Assembly: GCA_949419965.1 (NCBI GenBank)
Contig: CASPAC010000009.1
Location: 1-52,136 of the forward strand
Source: Bacteroidales bacterium
GTDB lineage: Bacteria > Bacteroidota > Bacteroidia > Bacteroidales > Rikenellaceae
Direction: 5' to 3'
Length of the DNA stretch: 52,136 nt
The position numbers and the translations under genes were made by a program. The notes below the pieces were generated by a model. The model was not told the origin of the DNA. It did no database searches and worked only from the letters and a program-made list of their open reading frames with translations. Shown here one piece after another: positions 25,132-34,532 of this stretch; positions within the stretch are counted from its first letter, which is position 1; every line of letters starts with the position of its first letter.

Positions 25132-25481
25132 TTTTTTATTTTAAAAACCTCTTAACATTAACGTTTATGGTAAGACAACTCGTACTATCGTTAATTGCGG
25201 TATTGTGCGCGGGCCTGCTGGGTTCGACGGCACAGAACCGGGCCGTCTCGGGCAAGGTAAGCGGGACGGACGGCGCACCGATAGCGGGCGCCACGGTGAT
25301 CGTGGAAGGCACGAGCGCCGGTACCACCACGGGCGCCGACGGCAGCTTCACGCTCGCAGCCCCCGCCGACGCTTCGCTCCTCGTATCTTTCCTGGGCTAT
25401 GAAACCGCATCGGTCCCCGTAGCCGGAAAGACCCGAATCGACATCGTGCTCAACGAAGATGCGCAGGCGATCGACGAAGTG
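25132..25481 (+). repeat. Right arm of 350 bp inverted repeat
   Basis: Partner of 22978-23327, same length. Runs from six T (25132) to GACGAAGTG (25481). Confidence 0.9.
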
Positions 25482-28172
25482 GTCGTGACGGGCTACGGCT
25501 CGCTGCGCAAGGCTTCGTTTACGGGCGCCGCGGCGATCGTCGGCGAAGACGTTCTGTCCAAGAAGACCGACGCCAACTTCGTGAAATCGCTCGAAGGCGC
25601 CGTACCGGGCATCCAGATGAACAACTCGACCGGCGCGCCGGGCACCTGGGGTTCGGTCTACGTGCGCGGCCGCGGTTCGCTCAACTCGGGCACGCAGCCC
25701 CTCTACGTGATCGACGGCATGGTCGTCAACTCCGACATCGAAGACAATTACAACTCCACGTCGAACAACTGGATCGACCCGATGGCTTCGGTCAACGCTT
25801 CGGACATCGAGAGCGTGACGGTGCTCAAGGACGCCGCCGCCACGGCCATCTACGGTTCGCGCGCCGCCAACGGTGTGATCGTCATCACCACCAAGAAAGG
25901 CCAGCAGGGCAACTTCAATCTCAACGTCGACATCAAGCAGGGCTTCGTGTCGATGGCCAACAACAACATGGAGTTCGCCAATGCCGAGGAGAGCATGAAC
26001 CTCTTCGCCCATGGTCGTGCTGCCCGGGAAGGCGGTGCTCCCGCCGACTGGGTCGCCCCGCTCACAAATTATTATGGTTGGGACGGCCAGTCGTCTTACG
26101 ACTGGGTCGACAAGGTCACGCGCAAAGGCTATTACCAGGACTACAACCTGAGCGCTTCGGGCCGCACGGGCTCCACAGGCTTCTACGCCAGCATGGGCTA
26201 CCTCAATTCGGAGGGTCTGGTCATCGCTTCCGACATGGAGCGTATCTCGGGCCGTCTGAACCTCGACAGCAAGTTCAAATACTTCACCTTCGGCGTCAAC
26301 ACGTCGTATGCCTACTCGACGCAGAACAGTTTCGGCCAGGGCACGAACGGCACGATGTCCAACCCGATCGTAGCGGCCATCAGCAGCATGAGGCCTTTCT
26401 TCCCGTTCTACAATGAGGACGGCAGCTATGCCAACGTGAATCAGTACAATCCCCTTGCGCTCAAGGACTCGAAACTGGGCGACATCTACCGCTCGCAGGT
26501 GCAGACGGTCAATGCCAACCCCTATCTCCAGGTCGATTTCGGCAAGGGCATCTACGCCAAGACCTCGCTCGGCGCCAACATCACCGACACGCGCATCTAC
26601 GACTACTGGAGCGCCGTCTACAACCCGCAGGCCGCCAAGTACAACGGTCTGGGACAGCAGTTCAACTCGAAGAGCAGCGTCATCACCTGGACCAATCTGC
26701 TGGGCTGGAATTACACCTTCGACGACAAGCACGACGTAGGCATCATGCTCGGTCAGGAGATGCAGCGCAAGTTCTACCACAACGAATACTATTCCCGCTC
26801 CGACTTCCCCTATGCCGACAACGGCATGCGCGACCTCTCGACGGCAGGTACGGACCAGGGATCGCAATACTACAAGCAGGAGGCTACGCTGGCATCCTAC
26901 TTCATGGACGCCCACTATTCGTACGACGACAAGTACTACGTTTCGGGATCGTTCCGCCGCGACGGTTCGTCGGTCTTCGGTGCGGAGAGACGCTGGGGTA
27001 ACTTCTGGTCGGTAGGCGCCAAGTGGCGCATCTCGGGCGAGAACTTCCTCAAGAACAACACGACCGTCACCAACGCCGCCATCCGCGCGTCGTACGGTAC
27101 GGTGGGCAACCAGGACATCGACTGGTATGCCGCCCGCGGCTTCTACGAAGCCGGCTACAACTACAACGGCCTGCCGGGCATGGTGCCGACCACCATCTCC
27201 AATCAGCAGCTGACGTGGGAGACCTCGAAGAAGTTCGACGTCGGATTCGACATTTCGTTCATCGACCGCATCCACCTGACGTTCGACTACTACAACGAGA
27301 AAACCAGCGACGCCCTCTACAAGGTTCCCCTGTCGATGACCACCGGCAACGCATCGGTCATGCAGAACATCGGCACGATCCGCAACCGCGGTATCGAATT
27401 CGCCGTCAACGCCACCGTCATGCAGCGCCGCGACTTCGTATGGAGCGCCCATGCCAACGTCACCTGGAACGAAAACGAGGTCGTCAAACTGGCCACCGCC
27501 GATCCGATCATCGACTATTTTTCGATCGTCGAAGAGGGGCGTCCCTACCGTCAGTTCTACCTGAAGGAGTATGCCGGCGTCGACCGCGAAACCGGCAAGC
27601 CGCTGTGGTACCTCAACGAGACGGGCGACGAAACCACCTCCAACTACAACGATGCAGCCAAGCGCTATCTCGGGTCGGCCGATCCGAAGGTGCTGGGCGG
27701 CTTCGGCACGAGCATCAACTGGAAAGGCCTCGACTTCAACGTCGACTTCACCTACCGCATGGGCGGCAAGGTCTACGACAGCGGCGCGGCATTCACCGGC
27801 TGGGGCATGTCCGAGCGCACCCCGCTGCGCGACGTGGCGCTCAACTCGTGGACCGAGGAGAACAAGGACGCCAAGCATCCGCAGTACATCTACGGCGACC
27901 CGTATAACGCCACGAACGACTCTTCGCGCTTCCTGTTCAACGGCAACTACCTGAAGATAAGCAACATTACGCTTGGTTACACGCTTCCCGCCAAGTGGAC
28001 GAAGAAAGCGCTGATCCAGAAGCTGCGCATCTACGTGTCGGTCGACAACCTCTACACCGTCACGGGCAAGGATTTCGTGGGCTACACCCCCGAGACCTTC
28101 ACGTCGGGCATCATCGCCTGGCAGTACCCGGCCAACCGCACGTTCACCGGCGGCGTACAGCTGACGTTCTAA
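25167..28172 (+). CDS. SusC/RagA TonB-dependent transporter (right, promoter-less copy)
   Basis: Outer membrane transporter of 1001 aa. The N-terminal 105 residues are identical to the left copy. The plug (VLKDAAATAIYGSRAANGVI) and the barrel are different in sequence and length, ending RTFTGGVQLTF. The start at 25167 matches the left copy; the in-frame ATG at 25101 lies outside the repeat and is not used by the relative. The 130 bp before the repeat arm contain no TTG-N20-TAnnTTTG match (the nearest is TACCGTTG), so this copy is predicted silent until the segment inverts. The specificity change would be in plug and barrel only. Confidence 0.95.
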   Translation: MVRQLVLSLIAVLCAGLLGSTAQNRAVSGKVSGTDGAPIAGATVIVEGTSAGTTTGADGSFTLAAPADASLLVSFLGYETASVPVAGKTRIDIVLNEDAQAIDEVVVTGYGSLRKASFTGAAAIVGEDVLSKKTDANFVKSLEGAVPGIQMNNSTGAPGTWGSVYVRGRGSLNSGTQPLYVIDGMVVNSDIEDNYNSTSNNWIDPMASVNASDIESVTVLKDAAATAIYGSRAANGVIVITTKKGQQGNFNLNVDIKQGFVSMANNNMEFANAEESMNLFAHGRAAREGGAPADWVAPLTNYYGWDGQSSYDWVDKVTRKGYYQDYNLSASGRTGSTGFYASMGYLNSEGLVIASDMERISGRLNLDSKFKYFTFGVNTSYAYSTQNSFGQGTNGTMSNPIVAAISSMRPFFPFYNEDGSYANVNQYNPLALKDSKLGDIYRSQVQTVNANPYLQVDFGKGIYAKTSLGANITDTRIYDYWSAVYNPQAAKYNGLGQQFNSKSSVITWTNLLGWNYTFDDKHDVGIMLGQEMQRKFYHNEYYSRSDFPYADNGMRDLSTAGTDQGSQYYKQEATLASYFMDAHYSYDDKYYVSGSFRRDGSSVFGAERRWGNFWSVGAKWRISGENFLKNNTTVTNAAIRASYGTVGNQDIDWYAARGFYEAGYNYNGLPGMVPTTISNQQLTWETSKKFDVGFDISFIDRIHLTFDYYNEKTSDALYKVPLSMTTGNASVMQNIGTIRNRGIEFAVNATVMQRRDFVWSAHANVTWNENEVVKLATADPIIDYFSIVEEGRPYRQFYLKEYAGVDRETGKPLWYLNETGDETTSNYNDAAKRYLGSADPKVLGGFGTSINWKGLDFNVDFTYRMGGKVYDSGAAFTGWGMSERTPLRDVALNSWTEENKDAKHPQYIYGDPYNATNDSSRFLFNGNYLKISNITLGYTLPAKWTKKALIQKLRIYVSVDNLYTVTGKDFVGYTPETFTSGIIAWQYPANRTFTGGVQLTF

Positions 28173-28204
28173 CGCAAAGCGATGCACTTAAAGAAACTGA
28201 CACC

Positions 28205-29683
28205 ATGAAAAAACTGATATTGAAAGGATTCGCCCTGCTGACGCTCGCTGCCGGCGTGTCGTCATGCGGCAACGATTTCCTCGAAACCGACTATTACAGC
28301 GGTCTCGACATAGAGACGAGTCTCAACTCGGTGAGCAACCTCACGACGGCGCTCAACGGCACCTACTACCGGTTGTACCACTACCAGTTCGCCGGCAACT
28401 ACGCCATCGCCATCGGCGACGTACCCACCGATCTCTCCTACTGGAACAACCAGACGAACCACTGGAACGACATCTACCAGTTCACCTTCACCGACACGAG
28501 CACCTACCTGCTCGCCATTTGGAACATGGGCTACAAGACGGCCGACAACGCAGCCCGCATCATCCGGGCCGCCGAAGCGCTCTATGCCGATGCCGACGAG
28601 GAGACCAAGGCCGAACTCGACGCTATCGTGGCCGAAGCCTACGCACTGCGCGGCTACGCCCAGCTGATGCTGGCCAACATCTACGGCCATCAGATCAAGG
28701 TCGCCGGCGCCGACTTCTCGGAGCAGCCCGGCATCGTGGTCATCGACCGCCCCATCAAGGCGCTGACGCAGGTGGAGCGTTCGACGGTAGGCAAGAGCTA
28801 CGAAGCCGTCATCGGCGACCTGGAAACGTCGCTCGCCCGCTTCGCCGCTGCCGGCGGCGACCGCGGCGATCTCTTCTATTTCGGCCAGGCCGCCGTGCAG
28901 GGACTTCTTGCCCGCACCTACCTCTACATGGAGCAGTGGGACAAAGCCAGGGAGCATGCACGGAAAGCGCTCGACATTGCAGGCATCACGACGCTGACCT
29001 ACACGGCCGAGGGCTACAAGGCGCTCTACAACACCAACAACTCGAACGTCGAAAGTATCTTCGCGCTGGCCATCACGCCGTCGCAGAACTGGTCGGCCAA
29101 CTCGTTCGGCACGCTGTGGACCAGCTACAACATGAGCCCCAGCCCCAAGTTGCAGTCGCTCTACGCTGCCACCGACTGCCGCAAGAGCATCATGGGCATG
29201 GCCAAAGAGTCGACCGCAGCCGTTCCCGTATACGGAGGCGGCAAACTCGCCCACTTCGCATCGGCCAACCCGGCCAACGCCACCAACTACATCGTCAACG
29301 CACCCGAGATGTTCCTCATCATCGCCGAAGCCGAGGCCCAGAGCCCCAACGGTTCGCTCGCCGCAGCGCAGAACGCCCTGCTTACCGTGGCCAAGCGCAA
29401 TTCGGCCATCGCCGCCGCAGCCGACCTTCCGTCGGACAAGGCCGGGCTGCTGTCGTTCATCAAGGACGAGCGCGCCCGCGAGCTCTTCCAGGAGGGACAC
29501 CGGCTCTACGACCTGCGCCGCTGGGGCGACAACGCCTCGGTCTACGCCTACTCGGCACCCGAAATCAAGTTCTCCTACAACGACTACAAGATTTCGGACC
29601 TGGTCTTCCCCATTCCGGTCGACGAGATCAACTCCGGTTTCGGCGTCAAGCAGAACGACTGGTCGGGCACGCTGCCCCGATAG
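28205..29683 (+). CDS. SusD/RagB family lipoprotein (right system)
   Basis: Cell-surface binding partner of the right SusC, 492 aa. The lipoprotein signal ends at VSSC (cysteine about residue 21) and is followed by GNDFLETDYYSG. The helical core has AYALRGYAQLMLANIYG. The C-terminal segment has KDERARELFQEGHRLYDLRRWG and LVFPIPVDEINSG, hallmarks of RagB/SusD. It begins 32 bp after the right susC and must share its phase-variable promoter. It differs strongly from the left SusD, so inversion would swap complete receptor pairs. Ligand unknown. Confidence 0.95.
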   Translation: MKKLILKGFALLTLAAGVSSCGNDFLETDYYSGLDIETSLNSVSNLTTALNGTYYRLYHYQFAGNYAIAIGDVPTDLSYWNNQTNHWNDIYQFTFTDTSTYLLAIWNMGYKTADNAARIIRAAEALYADADEETKAELDAIVAEAYALRGYAQLMLANIYGHQIKVAGADFSEQPGIVVIDRPIKALTQVERSTVGKSYEAVIGDLETSLARFAAAGGDRGDLFYFGQAAVQGLLARTYLYMEQWDKAREHARKALDIAGITTLTYTAEGYKALYNTNNSNVESIFALAITPSQNWSANSFGTLWTSYNMSPSPKLQSLYAATDCRKSIMGMAKESTAAVPVYGGGKLAHFASANPANATNYIVNAPEMFLIIAEAEAQSPNGSLAAAQNALLTVAKRNSAIAAAADLPSDKAGLLSFIKDERARELFQEGHRLYDLRRWGDNASVYAYSAPEIKFSYNDYKISDLVFPIPVDEINSGFGVKQNDWSGTLPR

Positions 29684-29711
29684 GTCGCACGACACGCTGC
29701 AACCGTTCAGC

Positions 29712-29746
29712 AAGGAGGATTCCGCCATGGAATCCTCCTTTTTTCG
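29712..29746 (+). terminator. Terminator of the right susC/susD operon
   Basis: Perfect 12 bp stem AAGGAGGATTCC (29712-29723) / GGAATCCTCCTT (29729-29740), then a T run. Three 11 bp repeats (GCCGGCACGAA, 29795-29827) follow. The rest up to 30064 holds no gene. Confidence 0.9.
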
Positions 29747-30064
29747 TAGCACCGCTTCTCCGACCGCAGCCGCCTGCATGCCGAAGCGCACAATGCCGGC
29801 ACGAAGCCGGCACGAAGCCGGTTCGAAAAGCCAGCGATTTCATTCCTCCCCTGCTTCCGCGAGCACTGCCGTCACCAGCTTCAGCAACGCCCGATTCGGC
29901 CTTGCCCTGCACCCGCAACTCCGCCGAAACAGAAAAATTCCGCAAAACAACCGGATTTTCGAACCGTTTGGCATATCATTGTATAGGATCGAGAACCTGC
30001 AAACTCCGAATATTTTTTGTAACTTCGTGCGCAGAAACACGAAAAAACGAAACACGACATACGC

Positions 30065-31243
30065 ATGAACATCACGGAAATCCGACCCGGCATCCGCTAC
30101 GTAGGCGTCAACGACCGCACGACCACCCGCTTCGAAGCGCTGTGGCCGCTGCCGGCGGGCGTCTCCTACAACGCCTACCTGGTCGTCGGCGAGCAGGTCG
30201 CGCTGATCGACACGGTCGAGTCGCACTTCGGCGACCGCCTTTTCGAGAACATCCGCCGCGAAATCGGCGACCGCCCCGTCGACTATCTGGTCATCAACCA
30301 CATGGAGCCCGACCACTCCTCGTCGATCGAGGCCCTGCGCCTGCGCTACCCGGCCATCCGCATCGTCAGCAACGCCAAGGCGCTGCAAATGGTCGAAGGA
30401 TTCTACGGCATCGGAACCAACACCCTCGAAATCAAGGAGGGCGACACGCTCGACCTGGGCGGGACGACCCTTTCGTTCCACATGGCCCCCATGGTTCATT
30501 GGCCCGAAACGATGGTGACATGGTGCCCCGAGCAGCAGACGCTCTTTTCGGGCGACGCGTTCGGCACGTTCGGCGCGCTCGACGGCGGCATCGTCGACAC
30601 GCAGCTCGACCCCGACCGCTATTGGGACGAGATGCGCCGCTACTACGCCTCGATCGTAGGCAAATACGGCGCTCCGGTGCAGAAAGCCCTGCAGAAGGTG
30701 CGCGGACTGAACCCGGCCGTGATCTGTTCGACGCACGGCCCCGTGTGGCAGGAGCGGACGGGCGAAGTGCTCGACCTCTACGACCGTCTCAGCCGCTACG
30801 AGGGCGAACCGGGCACCGTCATCGCCTACGGCTCGATGTACGGCAACACCGAACGCATGGCCGAAAGCATTGCCCGCCACCTGGCCGCCGAGGGCGAGAA
30901 AAACATCGTGGTGCACAACCTCACCTACACCGACCCGTCGTTCGTGCTGCGCGACATCTTCCGCTACGACACGCTCGTCGTGGGCGGCCCGACCTACAAC
31001 GGCGCGCTCTTCCCGCCCGTCGCCCACCTGTTGGAGATGCTCTCCGCACGCTGCATTCCCCAGCGCCGCATCGCCTGCTTCGGCTCCTTCTGCTGGGCCG
31101 GCTGCGCCGTGCGCAACCTGGATGAATTCGCCCAGCGCATGAAATGGCAGCCCCTGGGCACCTCCGTGGAGATGAAGCAGGGATTCACCGACTCCGCCGA
31201 CGAGGCCTGCCGCACGTTGGCCGCCGCCATCGCCGAACGCTAA
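30065..31243 (+). CDS. A-type flavoprotein (flavodiiron protein)
   Basis: Cytoplasmic enzyme that reduces O2 to water, or NO to N2O, protecting anaerobes. The 392 aa product has a metallo-beta-lactamase-like diiron domain with HMEPDHSSS (HxExDH ligand motif) near residue 80, HWPETMVTW, SGDAFGTFG and STHGPVWQ. A C-terminal flavodoxin domain contains the FMN loop AYGSMYGNTERMA near residue 258. No rubredoxin domain is attached. It is 24 bp upstream of the UDP-glucose dehydrogenase gene, though the functions do not obviously connect. O2 against NO preference cannot be told. Confidence 0.94.
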   Translation: MNITEIRPGIRYVGVNDRTTTRFEALWPLPAGVSYNAYLVVGEQVALIDTVESHFGDRLFENIRREIGDRPVDYLVINHMEPDHSSSIEALRLRYPAIRIVSNAKALQMVEGFYGIGTNTLEIKEGDTLDLGGTTLSFHMAPMVHWPETMVTWCPEQQTLFSGDAFGTFGALDGGIVDTQLDPDRYWDEMRRYYASIVGKYGAPVQKALQKVRGLNPAVICSTHGPVWQERTGEVLDLYDRLSRYEGEPGTVIAYGSMYGNTERMAESIARHLAAEGEKNIVVHNLTYTDPSFVLRDIFRYDTLVVGGPTYNGALFPPVAHLLEMLSARCIPQRRIACFGSFCWAGCAVRNLDEFAQRMKWQPLGTSVEMKQGFTDSADEACRTLAAAIAER

Positions 31244-31267
31244 AAAAACTCAACCGACCCGAACAAA

Positions 31268-32578
31268 ATGAAAATCGCAATCGTTGGAACCGGCTACGTG
31301 GGTCTCGTCTCGGGTGCCTGCTTCGCCGAAATGGGCCTCGACATCACCTGCGTCGACACCGACCGCAAGAAGATCGAGAGCTTGCAGCAGGGTATCATAC
31401 CGATCTACGAACCGGGCCTCTCCGAACTGGTCCGCAACAACGTCGCCGCCGGGCGCCTGCACTTCACCACCGACCTCACGGAGTGTCTCGACCGGGTGGA
31501 AGTGGTCTTCTCGGCCGTGGGCACGCCGCCCGACGAGGACGGCTCGGCCGACCTGCGCTACGTACTGGAAGTGGCCCGCACGTTCGGACGCCACATCAAC
31601 AAATACACGCTTCTGGTGACCAAGAGCACGGTGCCCGTGGGCACGGCCCGGAAGGTGCGCGCCGCAATCGAGGAGGAGCTTGCCAAACGCGGCGCCGACG
31701 TGCCTTTCGATGTCGCCTCGAACCCCGAATTCCTCAAAGAAGGTGCCGCCATCAAGGACTTCATGTCGCCCGACCGCGTGGTGGTGGGCGTCGACAGCGA
31801 GCAGGCGCGCGAACTGATGACACGGCTCTACCGCCCGCTGATGATCAACAACTTCCGGGTGCTCTTCATGGACATCGCCTCGGCCGAAATGACCAAATAC
31901 GCCGCCAACGCCATGCTGGCCACGCGCATCTCGTTCATGAACGACGTGGCCAACCTCTGCGACCTGATGGGCGCCAACGTGGAGATGGTGCGCAAGGGCA
32001 TCGGTGCCGACGTGCGCATCGGCAGCAAGTTCCTCTACCCCGGCTGCGGCTACGGAGGCTCGTGCTTCCCGAAGGATGTCAAGGCGCTGGCCCATACGGC
32101 CCACGAATACGGCTACACGATGGAAGTCATCGAAGCCGTGGAGCGGGTCAACGAACGCCAGAAATCGGTGGTCTTCGAGAAGCTGCGGCAGCTGCTGGGC
32201 GACCTGCGCGGCAAACGCATCGCCCTGTGGGGCCTGGCCTTCAAACCCGAGACCGACGACATGCGCGAAGCGACGGCCATCACGGTCATCGGACGCCTGC
32301 TCGACGCCGGAGCCGAAGTGCAGGCTTTCGACCCGGTGGCCATGACCGAATGCAGGCGCCGCTTCGGCGACCGCATCGGCTATGCGGCGGACATGTACCA
32401 GGCTGCCGAGGGTGCCGATGCCGTAGCGCTGCTGACCGAGTGGAAAGTCTTCCGCATGCCCGACTGGAGCAGGCTCCGGGCAAGCATGCGCGACAACGTT
32501 CTTGTCGACGGCCGCAATATCTACGACAAGCAGGAGGTCATCAAGGCCGGATTCCGCTACTCGGGCATCGGCAAATAG
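31268..32578 (+). CDS. ugd: UDP-glucose 6-dehydrogenase
   Basis: Oxidises UDP-glucose to UDP-glucuronate with two NAD+, feeding capsule or LPS sugars. The 436 aa product starts with the Rossmann motif GTGYVGLVSGACFAEMG (residues 7-23). The substrate region follows, with the catalytic cysteine in CGYGGSCFPKD (Cys near residue 264). The C-terminal UDP-binding domain has WGLAFKPETDDMREA. Length and motif order match the bacterial UGD family. The only sugar-nucleotide gene in the window; no capsule cluster is adjacent. Confidence 0.95.
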   Translation: MKIAIVGTGYVGLVSGACFAEMGLDITCVDTDRKKIESLQQGIIPIYEPGLSELVRNNVAAGRLHFTTDLTECLDRVEVVFSAVGTPPDEDGSADLRYVLEVARTFGRHINKYTLLVTKSTVPVGTARKVRAAIEEELAKRGADVPFDVASNPEFLKEGAAIKDFMSPDRVVVGVDSEQARELMTRLYRPLMINNFRVLFMDIASAEMTKYAANAMLATRISFMNDVANLCDLMGANVEMVRKGIGADVRIGSKFLYPGCGYGGSCFPKDVKALAHTAHEYGYTMEVIEAVERVNERQKSVVFEKLRQLLGDLRGKRIALWGLAFKPETDDMREATAITVIGRLLDAGAEVQAFDPVAMTECRRRFGDRIGYAADMYQAAEGADAVALLTEWKVFRMPDWSRLRASMRDNVLVDGRNIYDKQEVIKAGFRYSGIGK

Positions 32579-32810
32579 CCCGCGGCGGCGCATATCCGAC
32601 CGGGGTGCATCTCGGGGCCGCGTCCCCGAGCCTCAAGCCCGGACACCTCCGCCCGGCCGCGCCCTGGGAGCAAATCCCCAACCCGGGCCTCCGCCCGGCC
32701 GTGCCCCAAGGTGCAATCCGCCGCCCCCGGCCGCACTCCGTCATGTTGAGCGCAGCGGATCGACGAACGCGAAACAGCACGCTGCCGGCCCGGCGCGAAC
32801 AAAACGAAGA
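32579..32810. repeat. Intergenic C-rich stretch with a short dispersed repeat
   Basis: No gene is visible. Repeated CCGCCCGGCC words occupy 32660-32735. A member of the GTCATGTTGAGCGCAGCGGATCGACGAA repeat family lies at 32741-32768. Confidence 0.5.
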
Positions 32811-32844
32811 AACCCCGGAACCGCTATGGTTCCGGGGTTTTGCG
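32811..32844. terminator. Bidirectional terminator
   Basis: Perfect 12 bp stem AACCCCGGAACC (32811-32822) / GGTTCCGGGGTT (32828-32839) with T on one side and A on the other. It sits between the convergent ugd and yhcH-like genes. Confidence 0.85.
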
Positions 32845-32859
32845 TAGCTGTCGGAGCGC

Positions 32860-33309
32860 TTACCGGCGCACCTTGACGATGGCCTTGCGGACCTTGCCCT
32901 CGCCGACCATGGGCGCATGCCCGTCCTCGGGGAAGAAGACAGAGAACTGACCGGGACGCATGGTGTAATAGGTCTGCGGTTCGTCGTCGAAGAACTGGAT
33001 GTCCTTGTCGGCGTTGAACGCTTCCCGCGGCTGCGCGAGGTCCTTGCGTTCGCTCCATCCGAAGCTCTCGGCCGCCCCGTCGAGGAGCAGCTGGATGTCG
33101 ATATACTCGTTGTGCACCTCCAGCTTGGCGTCCTCCTTCTTCTTCAGATCGCGTTCCATGAGGTTGACATAGATGTCGCGGCCCTCCAATTCGTGGATGC
33201 CGGGCTCCAGACTCTTCCAGTCGGTCGTGGCGAGCAGTTCGAATGCGCGCTTCATGCGCGGATGCACGTTCTCGTAGAGCGTGGCGTTTTTCAAAGAATC
33301 GAGAATCAT
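32860..33309 (-). CDS. YhcH/YjgK/YiaL family protein
   Basis: This 149 aa cupin-like protein covers the whole DUF386 family. It has the typical ELEGRDIYVNLMER, HNEYIDIQLLLDGAAESFGW and FSVFFPEDGHAPMVGEG, with histidines and glutamate placed to bind a metal. Relatives are linked to sugar metabolism (for example sialic acid anomers), but no specific role follows here. Start at 33309 (MILDSLKNATLYENVHPRM) by family fit. It is the last gene of the cluster that begins at 37631, after an 85 bp gap, and is closed by a terminator. Confidence 0.92.
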   Translation of the reverse strand: MILDSLKNATLYENVHPRMKRAFELLATTDWKSLEPGIHELEGRDIYVNLMERDLKKKEDAKLEVHNEYIDIQLLLDGAAESFGWSERKDLAQPREAFNADKDIQFFDDEPQTYYTMRPGQFSVFFPEDGHAPMVGEGKVRKAIVKVRR

Positions 33310-33394
33310 AGCTATTTTATTGGGTTCATAGTCTTGCTCTTTCGCATCGCAGCAAGGACGGCCGACTTCCATCGCCCCGGCCCCATGCAAGCCG

Positions 33395-34531
33395 TCACTT
33401 GCTGTCGGCCAGAGGTTTCAGCCGCACGACCACCGGATAGTGGTCGGAGCAGTCGGCGCGCGGCACCTCGTAGGAGAGCGCCCCGTAATGGGGCGTCGCA
33501 AGCACGAAGTCGATGCGCATCATGTTGAAAAAACCGCGGTAGGTGTAGGAGTAGCCCTCGCCGCACTCGGCGAACGCATCCCGCATTCCGCGGGACATCG
33601 AACGGTAGACGTACGACATGGGCGTATCGTTGAAGTCGCCGCAGACGATGCGCCGGGCCCGGGCCTCGCGCATGGCTCCGACGATCGAATCCACCTGCAC
33701 GGCACGCAGCGCGGCCGTATGGCGGAGCCGCCCGGCAATGCTGCGTATCTTGGTCTCGCGGGCCGTGTCGCCGATGAATCCGTGCCCGGTGATGTAGTCG
33801 TTGTCGGCCGCCTTGATGGCCGTGGAGTGCAGGTGGTTGTTGAAAACGCGCACCGTGTCGTCGCCCACCTTCAGATCGGCCCACACCGAAGCGCCCGAAG
33901 CCAGCACCAGCCCCGACCGCAGCATGCGGAAGCGGCTCAGAATCATCTGACGCACCTCCGGCTCGTCGCCCAGACCATAATGGGCGACCTCGTATTTCTT
34001 GGTCAGCGCGGCGAAACGGTCGCTGCGGTCGGCCAACCGCCGGTTGAACTCCTGCAGGCAGACGACGTCGGGGCGCAGGCTGTCGATCAGCTCCACCACC
34101 CGGTCGACGCTGCTGCCGCCCTCCACGTCGTAGAAATTGCGGACGTTGAACGTCATTACCTTGAAGGTGCTGCGGTCATAGCGCTTCTCCTCGTATTCGC
34201 GGCCGAGCTGCGGTTTCCAGAAGAGCGACATCCGGAAGAAACCCGCCACGACCAGCAACAGCATCCACCCGGCACGGCCCATCCGCCACCGGATGATCCA
34301 GTAGAGCGCCAGCAACACCGCCACGACGTAGAAGGCCGGGGCCGCCAGAGCCAGTACCGGGAAAATGCCCATCTTCGCCGGAGCGACGTAGGGCACGATG
34401 AAGATCGCCGGCACGACGATGCCGACGCCCAACGTGAGCAGCGTCAGCAACATATCGACGCACCACATCAGCGGCCCGCGGCGCTTGCGCAGCGACTCTC
34501 CGGCATATTCGATATATTTCTCTTCGGCCAT
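33395..34531 (-). CDS. Membrane endonuclease/exonuclease/phosphatase family protein
   Basis: This 378 aa protein has three hydrophobic segments in the first 110 residues (near 22-45, 50-75, 85-100), followed by an EEP domain. Catalytic motifs are MTFNVRNF, VCLQEFNR, CGDFNDTPMSYVYR and the final DCSDHYPVVV with its Asp-His pair. Family members cleave phosphodiesters in nucleic acids or lipids; the membrane anchor suggests a phospholipid or periplasmic substrate (inference). It starts 1 bp after the rhomboid gene, implying coupling. Confidence 0.88.
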   Translation of the reverse strand: MAEEKYIEYAGESLRKRRGPLMWCVDMLLTLLTLGVGIVVPAIFIVPYVAPAKMGIFPVLALAAPAFYVVAVLLALYWIIRWRMGRAGWMLLLVVAGFFRMSLFWKPQLGREYEEKRYDRSTFKVMTFNVRNFYDVEGGSSVDRVVELIDSLRPDVVCLQEFNRRLADRSDRFAALTKKYEVAHYGLGDEPEVRQMILSRFRMLRSGLVLASGASVWADLKVGDDTVRVFNNHLHSTAIKAADNDYITGHGFIGDTARETKIRSIAGRLRHTAALRAVQVDSIVGAMREARARRIVCGDFNDTPMSYVYRSMSRGMRDAFAECGEGYSYTYRGFFNMMRIDFVLATPHYGALSYEVPRADCSDHYPVVVRLKPLADSK

Positions 34532-34532
34532 C

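Noticed and set aside
25101..25166. Upstream ATG for the right susC
   Set aside because: The added 22 residues precede a normal signal peptide and lie partly outside the repeat shared with the left gene.
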